From an uncultured Eubacteriales bacterium (GTDB taxonomy: Bacteria > Bacillota > Clostridia > Christensenellales > Borkfalkiaceae): a stretch of DNA of 8,109 nt. Position numbers and translations under genes: made by a program. The notes under the pieces were generated by a model that did no database searches, was not told the DNA's origin, and saw only the letters and a program-made list of their open reading frames with translations. Position 1 is the stretch's first letter. Each line of letters opens with the position of its first letter. The stretch covers positions 1 to 8,109 of the forward strand of contig CATJZR010000038.1 in the NCBI GenBank assembly GCA_949745625.1, read 5' to 3'. Shown here one piece after another: positions 1-6,827 of this stretch.

Positions 1-525
1 ATAATCAAGTGTTTTTGTGATTTGTTCAGGCTTTTCTGCCTGTACAGTAACAACAATATCTAATTTGAAAATGTATGCACCGCCATTAGCACCACCTAAA
101 TAATAAGTCCCTGCACCAAGCTTGAACTCGTATTTGGAAACTTTATCAATAGGTAATTGCGTAAATTCCGACTTAGTCTCTCCGTCAACGATTATTCCAG
201 TTACGCTAACTGCATTACCGGCATTATCAAGCACATTTAACTTAGTAGTCTTATCTGCTTTCTGCGCAGCGTAAACAACTATTTTCGCTTCTTTATCAAG
301 AGTAAACTTAATACTGTTATTTTTTACGGCTACTGCTCCACTCGTTAAAGAAATATGCTTATCAAACGTAAGATTATCTTCTTCATACTTCGCATTTTCA
401 ATTTTTGAACTTTCAACTTTGACTTTGCCAGTCACCGCAAAATTATCGTTAAGCGCTTGCTCAGTATCATTAGCTACTGTTCCAATTATCAAAGAATAAT
501 CAATGGTAGTCGTAATTGTCTGTTC
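1..525 (-). repeat. C-terminal module of the pectinesterase: one full copy and the start of a second
   Basis: Residues 1066-1075 read EQTITTTIDY and residues 1232-1240, the last in the window, read EQITKTLDY, a period of about 165 residues. At the DNA level ataatcaa opens both segments on the plus strand (positions 1-8 and 490-497), and ttgttcag / ctgttcag close them. I infer that a second copy of the module begins at the window edge. The module itself ends in a beta-rich stretch (KYEFKLGAGTYYLGG) like beta-sandwich modules that trail secreted pectinases; I cannot name a family. Only the first nine residues of the second copy are visible. Confidence 0.5.
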
Positions 526-3500
526 AGTACTTGCGGGGGCGGTTACCGTTACTTTGATTTCATAGGTTTCAAAGCCGTCTTTGGTAACCACTATCTTCGT
601 TTCGCCCGCTTTAAGTCCCGTAAGGACGCCCCTTTCAAACTTAGCGATAGTGGGGTCTGCAACTTCAACCGTCAACTCTTTATCGTTCGAGTTCCAAGGT
701 CCGACCGATATATCGATATGCGCAGATTTTTTAACTTCAATCAAAACGTCGTCATTTTCGCCGAATTCAACGTCGCCGCCGAACTCAACCGCAAAACCAC
801 TATCGTCCGCATCAACGGTCGGAGTATCCATAGCTATAAGCGCAGTCAAAGCGTTATCACAGTTCCACGCAGCCGACCAGGTGCACTTACCGTTTGTCTT
901 TGCAAAGATGTTTGTTTTAGTGTAGTTTGCAGCCTGCTCGTCGGTGAGGATTTTTCCGCCCTTAACAGCTTCGGTAATTGCGCCAGCGCCCGTGGACTTC
1001 CATTCAGCGAAGTCTGCGTTTTCGGGAAGGTTGCCGCTCATATCGTACCAGCGGGGTTTAACCGTCTTGCCGTCCTCGCCAACCGCGCCGTAGGCAAGCG
1101 TAGAATACGCCGCCGAGAAGTCACATTCGAGATATGCCACGGTCGCCTTTGCGCCCCAAGGTCTGCCAAGCGACATAGAGCCTGCAAGCAGCGTTCCGTC
1201 GTCGGTAAATTTACACTTGCTGAAAATATAGCCGTAGTCGGGCTTATTGTTTTCGTCCGCTTTCATTGCGGTTACGTAACCGTTGTTCTTTTCGGGATTT
1301 GCCGCAGTAGCCTTGTTTATTGCCTTAATCGTGCAGTTATCGAAGTACGCAAGACCCGTCGCCTCGCCGAAAATAAAGTCTATATTTCCCTGAATCTCGC
1401 TGTCCTTTACGTAGGTTCTGCCGTTTGCGAAATACAGCGTATCCTGATGTCCGTACAGTAAGCAGTCGGAAATTACCGACTTGTCGCCGCCTATCATAAG
1501 CGCGGTTCCCTGAGGGCCGGACTCTTTCTTTCCGTTTGCGGGATAGTCGAAATCGTTTCTGATTGCCAGTCCGCGGGCCTGGAAGCCTTCGCCGAGGGCG
1601 ATTACCGTTGCGTTTTCTTTAAGACCGAACGCCGTATCGGTAAGCGGGTCAACCGTAGACTGTACATTGGAAGCCGTAATAACCGTCTTGTCGCTGCCCT
1701 TGCCTATAAGGGTAAGGTTTTTAAGTCCGGTTTTTATATGCTCTTCAAACGTACCCGCGCCGATATATACTACCTTGGTAACGCCCTCGGAAAGGTTGCT
1801 GAATTCGAGATATTTAATAGCGTCGGTAACCGTTTTGAAATTAGCTACGCCTTTGACGATTTTTACGTCGGAGTCAAGCGACTTGTCTACGTTAACGTAA
1901 ACCTTGCCGTCAACCGCCACGGGAACGTCGTTGACTACGGTTATTTTAACATCAACCGCGTCAAACTGGCCCTGCTTAACCTTTGCGGTATATGTGCCGA
2001 CACGGTCAAGATTGTAATCGGTAACGGTGTAAGCGTTAGCTGCAAGGGTCTCTTCCAGTCCGTCGCTCCAAACCGATTTAACCGACATATTCGCCGTATC
2101 AAGCGATTTTGCCCCTACGAGGTAAACGTGAGACATTCTGTCCTGATATACCTTTATGCCCGTCTGCTCTACTACTTCTATTTCGTATTCGCCGACCTTC
2201 GTGCCGTCCTCTACCGCTTTTACCGTAACCTTGTATTTACCCGCGGTATCGAAGTGTACGCCGCTTACATCTACCGTATATCCCTCGGTTTCCGACAGAA
2301 CAAGCTGAACGCCGTCGGAATATACGCCCATTACAAGCAAGCCTGCCGACGAGAATTCGTCAACGCCCTTTTTGTATCTGAGCTTTGCATTGGAAGCGTT
2401 TACCTTTATAGAGCTCAGCGTTGCGCCGTCGGACTTGATATTCGTCGAAGCCGCTTTAAGGCGGTAGCCGCTTTCGCCCTCGGTCTGCCATACGTTTTCA
2501 AAATCGAAACCGAGCGTATCTTTAAGGGTTGCAACGGAATTTTCCGCAACCTCGGTGACTATAGGGTCTTTAACCTTAGTCGGGTCGTTGTTGGGTTTTG
2601 ATTGCGCAAGAGTAATCGCTTCGCCGACCGAATAAATCTTTTCGGTAACGAGCGTTGTCGGCTCCGAGCCGAGCTTGCAAAAACTGGTTGCGTTAGTTGA
2701 TTTAATAAGTACGTTTTTAACGGTAAGCGAGGACTTGTCGCTGCCGCCGACAAACAGACCGGTATCGCCCGCTTTGCCGTTCAGCGTAGCCTTTAAAACC
2801 ACGTTTTCTATAACGACGGTGCTACCGCGCGTACGTCCCGCAAGGAACGAACCGTTCGAGCTGCTTGAAAATTCGCCGTCAAGGTCAAGGTTTTTCATGG
2901 TAAGAACGGTTGTTTTAAGATTGTCGCCCGTAAGGAAACCGCCGTACTGCGCACACGTTACAAACGTGCCGTTTTTAGCCGTAATTTCGGAAATATCTAT
3001 ATTTGCCGGATACTCGTTTCTGCCGTATAAAAGCGCGCCGTAATTGCCCGTACTTTTAACGCTGCACGAATTGAATTCTATTTTGGAAATAACGGCTTTG
3101 GTGTTTGCCGCATCGTCCTTGTTGCCGCTTTCAACGGTACCCGCAAGCAGACCTGCGCTTTCGTTCGAGGACGTTACTCCGCAGTTAAGGAATTTGATGT
3201 TGGAAACGGTACCGCCTTTTATGGACTTGAAGAGAAGTCCCGTCTTGGCGTCCGCGTTGGAATAAGCCGCATTCTGGATAAAGTGTCCGTTGCCGTTGAA
3301 TGTTGCCGTACCCGACAGCACTACCGTGGGAGCGGCGAGCTCGATACCGTTAAGATCGATGTCCGCTTCAAGAGTGTAATCGCCCTCGGTTATTTCGCCA
3401 AGCTGTCTAAAAGCAACTAACTGCTCGACAGTTGAAATCTTCTTATTTTCTACGGGCGGAATTTGCGTCCCCATATCGTAATCGCAGACGTCGCATTTTC

Positions 3501-3720
3501 CGTTTTCATCCGCATCTGCGTGGCTTTGCTTTGCTTCGGGCTCGTGTCCGCAGGTCGAATCGTGCCAGTGTCCGTCCTTATCGCTTGACCACACCGTGGC
3601 ATAAGTGTGAACGTGCTCCCCCTTATCGTCGCAGCCGTCGCAGCCCGCTACAGATGCCACTCCGACGCTCATTACCGTAGCAACTACGAACGCAGAAAGC
3701 ACCTTAGTCCATTTTTTCAT
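1..3720 (-). CDS. Multidomain pectinesterase (CE8) surface lipoprotein, 3' end beyond the window
   Basis: The frame is open for 1240 codons from ATG at 3720 with no stop before position 1, so the C-terminus is missing. GGAGG lies 8 nt before the start. Residues 1-27 form a lipoprotein signal peptide with lipobox VAGC (Cys27). Residues 36-83 are a His/Cys-rich linker. Residues 95-345 look like a beta-helix of GLUG-like repeats (for example GGTVSNIKFLNC). Residues 433-518 and 521-598 resemble Big_3 Ig-like domains. Residues about 602-960 are a pectin methylesterase domain, which removes methyl esters from homogalacturonan and releases methanol. Its conserved residues are present: Gln738 (PQGTA), Gln759-Asp760 (GHQDTLY), Asp781 nucleophile (NIDFIFG), Arg853 and Trp855 (LGRPW), with spacing like plant enzymes. 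An Ig-like domain (about 968-1060) and an unassigned, perhaps carbohydrate-binding, module (about 1066-1226) follow. The family call is secure; substrate range is inferred. Confidence 0.93.
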   Translation of the reverse strand, partial: MKKWTKVLSAFVVATVMSVGVASVAGCDGCDDKGEHVHTYATVWSSDKDGHWHDSTCGHEPEAKQSHADADENGKCDVCDYDMGTQIPPVENKKISTVEQLVAFRQLGEITEGDYTLEADIDLNGIELAAPTVVLSGTATFNGNGHFIQNAAYSNADAKTGLLFKSIKGGTVSNIKFLNCGVTSSNESAGLLAGTVESGNKDDAANTKAVISKIEFNSCSVKSTGNYGALLYGRNEYPANIDISEITAKNGTFVTCAQYGGFLTGDNLKTTVLTMKNLDLDGEFSSSSNGSFLAGRTRGSTVVIENVVLKATLNGKAGDTGLFVGGSDKSSLTVKNVLIKSTNATSFCKLGSEPTTLVTEKIYSVGEAITLAQSKPNNDPTKVKDPIVTEVAENSVATLKDTLGFDFENVWQTEGESGYRLKAASTNIKSDGATLSSIKVNASNAKLRYKKGVDEFSSAGLLVMGVYSDGVQLVLSETEGYTVDVSGVHFDTAGKYKVTVKAVEDGTKVGEYEIEVVEQTGIKVYQDRMSHVYLVGAKSLDTANMSVKSVWSDGLEETLAANAYTVTDYNLDRVGTYTAKVKQGQFDAVDVKITVVNDVPVAVDGKVYVNVDKSLDSDVKIVKGVANFKTVTDAIKYLEFSNLSEGVTKVVYIGAGTFEEHIKTGLKNLTLIGKGSDKTVITASNVQSTVDPLTDTAFGLKENATVIALGEGFQARGLAIRNDFDYPANGKKESGPQGTALMIGGDKSVISDCLLYGHQDTLYFANGRTYVKDSEIQGNIDFIFGEATGLAYFDNCTIKAINKATAANPEKNNGYVTAMKADENNKPDYGYIFSKCKFTDDGTLLAGSMSLGRPWGAKATVAYLECDFSAAYSTLAYGAVGEDGKTVKPRWYDMSGNLPENADFAEWKSTGAGAITEAVKGGKILTDEQAANYTKTNIFAKTNGKCTWSAAWNCDNALTALIAMDTPTVDADDSGFAVEFGGDVEFGENDDVLIEVKKSAHIDISVGPWNSNDKELTVEVADPTIAKFERGVLTGLKAGETKIVVTKDGFETYEIKVTVTAPASTEQTITTTIDYSLIIGTVANDTEQALNDNFAVTGKVKVESSKIENAKYEEDNLTFDKHISLTSGAVAVKNNSIKFTLDKEAKIVVYAAQKADKTTKLNVLDNAGNAVSVTGIIVDGETKSEFTQLPIDKVSKYEFKLGAGTYYLGGANGGAYIFKLDIVVTVQAEKPEQITKTLDY

Positions 3721-3842
3721 TAATAATTCCTCCATTAAACGGACTGTTTTTTATCTCGCCGATAAGCTGTTGTCGCGCGCAGCTTACGCTGCGCGCGGGT
3801 TTTATCCGCAGGATAAAAAACTTTACCGCATTATATGATATT
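3721..3842 (-). promoter_or_regulatory. Structured 5' leader of the pectinesterase gene, with ribosome binding site
   Basis: From the predicted start near 3842 the transcript carries about 120 nt before the ATG. It contains a perfect 10-bp GC-rich hairpin (arms 3774-3783 and 3788-3797) closed by a GUAA tetraloop, of the stable GNRA type. An 8-bp local hairpin (ttttatcc at 3800-3807 with ggataaaa at 3811-3818) competes with a perfect 10-bp long-range pairing of gttttttatc (3746-3755) with gataaaaaac (3812-3821). A further small hairpin TTATC/GATAA lies at 3751-3765. The ribosome binding site GGAGG is at 3729-3733, just outside the paired region. It matches no riboswitch class I recognise. The pairings are seen directly; a regulatory role is inferred. 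Confidence 0.55.
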
Positions 3843-3848
3843 GGTTAT

Positions 3849-3877
3849 ATTCTATCACAGTAATTGTTAGCTGTCAA
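3849..3877 (-). promoter_or_regulatory. Sigma-A type promoter of the pectinesterase gene
   Basis: A perfect -35 box TTGACA (3872-3877) is separated by exactly 17 bp from a -10 box TAGAAT (3849-3854, five of six matches to TATAAT). Transcription should start near 3842. It lies between the terminator of the upstream LRR lipoprotein gene and this gene, so the pectinesterase gene is probably transcribed on its own by the housekeeping polymerase. Confidence 0.85.
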
Positions 3878-3923
3878 CAGTGTTTAGCATATTTTAATAT
3901 GCAAATTTATTCAAATATAGTAA

Positions 3924-3957
3924 GAAAATAACAAAAAGCCGTCGCGACGGACGGCTT
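3924..3957 (-). terminator. Intrinsic terminator after the LRR lipoprotein gene
   Basis: On the minus strand AAGCCGTC (3950-3957) pairs with GACGGCTT (3936-3943) around a 6-nt loop, followed by a U-rich run (TTTTTGTTATTTT). It lies 57 nt after the stop codon at 4015 and upstream of the pectinesterase promoter, separating the two transcription units. Confidence 0.85.
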
Positions 3958-4014
3958 AATGCTTGTCTGCAAAAGTTATGTCTTCAATTTTAACGCAATG
4001 CGCATTTATAAGAC

Positions 4015-5889
4015 TTACAGGGTTGCATCTTCCGCAAATATAACGGTATAAGCGCCCGCGCCCTTATCCCAGTTATCAAATTTGTCTACGGCATCCCATT
4101 GCTCTTTTGTACCGTTAAAGTTAATAACCGACAAAGCCTTACAATCCCAAAACGCGCCGCCGTCAATTGAAGTTACACTGCTTTGTATCGTTATTTTACT
4201 CAAAGCGCTGCAACCGTCGAATAACCAGCGGCCGATTTGCTTTAAACCGTTGCCTAAAACAACATTCGTAAGACCGGTGCAATAAGAAAAAGCTTTTTGT
4301 CCGATACTCGTTACACTGTCGGGAACGGTTATTTCCGTAAGAGATGCGCAATAGTAAAACGCGTATTCGCCGATGCTTTTGACGCCCGACCCGATGGTTA
4401 CGCTTTTAAGATTCGGGCACGAATTGAAAGCATAATCGCCGATTGCCGTAACTGAATCGGGAATAGTAACGCGGCTAAGAAAATCGCATTTATAGAAAGC
4501 GTAGCCGCCTATTTCATAGTCGGCGCCTTCGTAGCTTTCGGGCAGTACAATCTCGGCTGCTTCGCCAGTATAATCCACGAGATAAGTTTTATAATCGCGC
4601 GCAATATAGAACGTAAAGCCGTCATCCGTTTCGTGTATGCCGCTCGGGGCACTTTTATCATAAAGAATATTTATCGCATAAAGACCTATATGTCCGTAAG
4701 TAGCAGTCCAAACGTCGCCGCCCGTTTCTATTTTTAAATGAGAAAAATTATAAATTTCCCATAGCTTATAGCATCCCCAAAACGCTCCGTCGCCTATTTC
4801 GGTCATATTCTCAGGAATAGTTATGCTGTGCAGTCCCGTGCAATTTGCAAAAGACGACTCGCCGATACTTGTTACGCCGTCGTGCATTTTTACGCCGCTT
4901 AAATTTACGCGCTCGTCAAACACTCCTTTCGCAATTTCGGTAATGGTTTCGGGTACCTCCACAACGCCCGTTATACCGTACGGAACGTACACCCATTCGG
5001 TAACGGCTTTATTGTATAAAATGCCGTCAATGCTCGTAAATTCGGGGTTGTTTGCGTCCACCTCGATACTGTCAAGCTGCTTGCAATAATTTAATGAATT
5101 ACAATCTATTTCGGTTACGCTTGCGGGGATTTTTAATTTTTTAAGCACGTCGTCCAGCGAGCTGAAAGCCCATCTGCCTATTTTCGTAACGGGCTTGCCG
5201 TTAAATTCGGCGGCAACCTCAACCTCAGTCATATCAACGAGCTCGCCATAATTCTGCTCTGCGCTGTAACTTTGACCGTCGCCGCTAAGCATATACTTTA
5301 AGCCGTCCCCGGTAACGGTAACCCTCACGCTGTCGCTTGCGCCGTCGGCAGTTGCAGTAACTTCTGCTATACCCTGTTTGAGCGCGGTAATTTTCCCGCC
5401 GTCAACGCTTACTATATCAGGCAAGTCAACCGACCATGCAACGACCGAGGTGGTCGAATCTTCGGGCGAGATAGAGGCGGTCAGCATTGTTTCGCCGCCG
5501 ACCGCGAGCGTTACGTTAGAGTCCGATATGTAAACCCCGTCCGCAGGCTTTTTTACCGTTACCGTACAGGTAGCCTCAAACGCTTGTGCAGTCGCGGTTA
5601 TCGTAGTCGTGCCGGTTAAACCGGATGCCGTAACGGTTCCGTCAATATCAACACCAGCGATATTAACATTGTCCGACGACCAGTATACTTCGGGATACGT
5701 CGTGTTTTCGGGCGACACGGTAGCGATAAGTTTTTCGCTCTCGCCCAAGTTAAGCGTGAGTTCGGTCTTATTCAACGTAATCCCCGTTACGTCTACTCTG
5801 TTGTTACCGTTACCGAAGCAAGCCGCGGCAAAGCTACAGCTCAGCACGCACGCAAACGCTAAAACGGCTATAATTATTTTCCTTTTCAT
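4015..5889 (-). CDS. BspA-type leucine-rich-repeat lipoprotein with two Ig-like domains
   Basis: This is a 624-residue protein. The frame is open 20 codons further upstream, but the ATG at 5889 is chosen because GGAGG lies 7 nt before it and the signal peptide MKRKIIIAVLAFACVLSC starts there. The lipobox is AAAC with Cys24 as the likely lipidated residue. Two Big_2-type Ig-like domains follow (about 32-112 and 116-194, each with a V-x-G-I or V-Y-I-S opening strand and an E-V-T-A-T/T-I-T-A-T closing strand). LRR_5 repeats of the BspA type occupy about 232-380 and 455-595 (for example SVTAIGDYAFNSCPNL), split by a 75-residue insert that is usual in clostridial members. The end, FNGTKEQWDAV, is the normal C-terminus of this family. 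Such proteins sit on the cell surface and bind host or microbial ligands; the ligand here is unknown. It has its own terminator and no clear sigma-A promoter. Confidence 0.93.
   Translation of the reverse strand: MKRKIIIAVLAFACVLSCSFAAACFGNGNNRVDVTGITLNKTELTLNLGESEKLIATVSPENTTYPEVYWSSDNVNIAGVDIDGTVTASGLTGTTTITATAQAFEATCTVTVKKPADGVYISDSNVTLAVGGETMLTASISPEDSTTSVVAWSVDLPDIVSVDGGKITALKQGIAEVTATADGASDSVRVTVTGDGLKYMLSGDGQSYSAEQNYGELVDMTEVEVAAEFNGKPVTKIGRWAFSSLDDVLKKLKIPASVTEIDCNSLNYCKQLDSIEVDANNPEFTSIDGILYNKAVTEWVYVPYGITGVVEVPETITEIAKGVFDERVNLSGVKMHDGVTSIGESSFANCTGLHSITIPENMTEIGDGAFWGCYKLWEIYNFSHLKIETGGDVWTATYGHIGLYAINILYDKSAPSGIHETDDGFTFYIARDYKTYLVDYTGEAAEIVLPESYEGADYEIGGYAFYKCDFLSRVTIPDSVTAIGDYAFNSCPNLKSVTIGSGVKSIGEYAFYYCASLTEITVPDSVTSIGQKAFSYCTGLTNVVLGNGLKQIGRWLFDGCSALSKITIQSSVTSIDGGAFWDCKALSVINFNGTKEQWDAVDKFDNWDKGAGAYTVIFAEDATL
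4120..4527 (-). repeat. Tandem LRR_5 repeats (second block) in the lipoprotein
   Basis: Residues about 455-590 contain six consecutive copies of a roughly 23-residue unit with the pattern I-G-x-x-A-F-x-x-C-x-x-L-x-x-V-T-I-P-x-S-V-x-x. The copies diverge at the DNA level, so this is an old protein repeat and not a fresh DNA expansion. A less regular block covers residues 232-380. Confidence 0.85.
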
Positions 5890-5896
5890 AATGTTT

Positions 5897-5901
5897 CCTC
5901 C
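5897..5901 (-). promoter_or_regulatory. Ribosome binding site of the LRR lipoprotein gene
   Basis: GGAGG, 7 nt upstream of the ATG at 5889. It decides the start: the earlier in-frame ATG at 5949 lies inside a hairpin and has no comparable site, and starting there would put 20 charged and mixed residues before the signal peptide. Confidence 0.9.
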
Positions 5902-5932
5902 AAATTTAAATTTTATTTTTATATTGAAAACG

Positions 5933-5990
5933 AAAAAAGCACCCTTCAAAGTTTCGTCTATAAATATGACGATTTGAAGTGTACTTTTTT
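5933..5990 (-). promoter_or_regulatory. Long imperfect hairpin upstream of the LRR lipoprotein gene
   Basis: The arms are 5933-5958 and 5968-5990. From the loop outward there are 5 bp (TCGTC/GACGA), a 3-nt bulge, 7 bp (CTTCAAA/TTTGAAG), one A-G mismatch, then C-G, A-T, a T-G wobble, G-C and six A-T pairs. The loop has 9 nt. Because the outer arms are A and T runs, it looks like a terminator on either strand. It could be a second terminator behind the sigma/anti-sigma operon, an attenuator in the lipoprotein leader, or a protein binding site; the sequence does not decide. Confidence 0.55.
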
Positions 5991-6011
5991 ACGCATGTTT
6001 TTAAATTTTTT

Positions 6012-6048
6012 TAATAAAAATAAAAGAGCCTGTATGCAGGCTCTTTTA
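6012..6048 (-). terminator. Strong intrinsic terminator of the sigma/anti-sigma operon
   Basis: A perfect 12-bp stem (arms 6021-6032 and 6037-6048, core AGAGCCTG/CAGGCTCT) with a 4-nt loop is followed on the minus strand by TTTTTATTAAAAAAATTT. It begins one base after the stop codon of the anti-sigma gene (6050). The outer A/T pairs would let it work weakly on the plus strand too, but no plus-strand gene ends here. Confidence 0.9.
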
Positions 6049-6049
6049 T

Positions 6050-6763
6050 CTATGAAAAAAGTTTTTCGAAGATTTCTTTATGATTATCGGTTAATGAAAA
6101 AATTTTTATATTATAATTTAAATTTTTATAAGGTACACGGGCTATGGTATTATACACCGACTCGTCAAATTGAGTGTTATATCTTATTTCCGTAGAACCT
6201 ACGGTATACAATTCATAACTGAGATGCAAGTCTCCGAAGTCAAAAAAGTAATTACCCAATTGATAAGTTATATCATAAAAATAAATATCTAAAATACATT
6301 CCTCTTCAGAAGCAATTAATCTTCCGCCTTTTATTTCGTCGTTAAATGTAAACAAAACGCACTCTCCCACTTCATATCCCGACAAATTGACAATGTCATA
6401 GCCTTTATTACTGATTTCATTAAAGAATAATTCCTTGTCCACAGCATGCTGTACTAAATCGGACTCTCCGAAATATGTCGGTTCTTTTTCGCGAAGCACA
6501 ATCGGCAACACAATAGCCAAGATTATAATTATGCAGACGGCAAAAGACAGGGCAGTCAGCAGTAATTTTATTTTCTTATTGTCCGCGCTTTTGACTGCAT
6601 TATTTTCAGTGGTCACAAGCACCGGCTCTTCCGCCAAAACTGTTTGTTCCGCTTCATCAAAAGTCAGGCGGTCCTGTATATTATCCCACCTTTCGGAAAA
6701 GCTTTTGACGGTAATTTTATCCGCACTGTCTTTTAATTCTTTTTCAATATCTTTATCGGACAT
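6050..6763 (-). CDS. Putative anti-sigma factor, single-pass membrane protein
   Basis: The product has 237 residues. An acidic cytoplasmic N-terminus (1-63, including SFSERWDNIQDRL) is followed by one transmembrane segment at about 66-90 (IKLLLTALSFAVCIIIILAI) and an extracellular domain of about 145 residues rich in aromatic and acidic residues. The start ATG at 6763 has an AAAGGAA ribosome binding site about 7 nt upstream. The assignment rests on topology and position: it follows an ECF sigma gene by 64 bp and shares its terminator. It does not carry the zinc-binding H-x3-C-x2-C motif of the common zinc anti-sigma family, and I cannot assign the outer domain. In such pairs the N-terminus holds the sigma factor at the membrane until an outside signal releases it. 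It could instead be an unrelated membrane protein. Confidence 0.7.
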   Translation of the reverse strand: MSDKDIEKELKDSADKITVKSFSERWDNIQDRLTFDEAEQTVLAEEPVLVTTENNAVKSADNKKIKLLLTALSFAVCIIIILAIVLPIVLREKEPTYFGESDLVQHAVDKELFFNEISNKGYDIVNLSGYEVGECVLFTFNDEIKGGRLIASEEECILDIYFYDITYQLGNYFFDFGDLHLSYELYTVGSTEIRYNTQFDESVYNTIARVPYKNLNYNIKIFSLTDNHKEIFEKLFS

Positions 6764-6827
6764 TTGATTATTCCTTTTATTTTTTACTTTTATATATTAG
6801 ACGAACTAAGACAAACAAATTTTTGCA

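Noticed and set aside
457..1461. A 334-residue plus-strand reading frame, with others at 1738-2601, 2675-3043 and 3432-3680
   Set aside because: All lie opposite the pectinesterase frame, which is continuous and has recognisable domains and catalytic motifs. The plus-strand products show no motif and no ribosome binding site.
2559..2753. A 64-residue minus-strand frame
   Set aside because: It overlaps the pectinesterase gene in another frame of the same strand and has no recognisable content.
4120..4527. The regular LRR repeats as a CRISPR-like or other DNA repeat array
   Set aside because: The units are coding, with conserved protein pattern and diverged DNA, and there are no spacers.
5890..5949. 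A 20-residue N-terminal extension of the LRR lipoprotein from an ATG at 5949
   Set aside because: No ribosome binding site, it lies in a hairpin arm, and it would bury the signal peptide. The ATG at 5889 has GGAGG at the right distance.
5974..6195. Plus-strand 73-residue frame
   Set aside because: It crosses the terminator and the 3' end of the anti-sigma gene, is low-complexity, and has no start signal.
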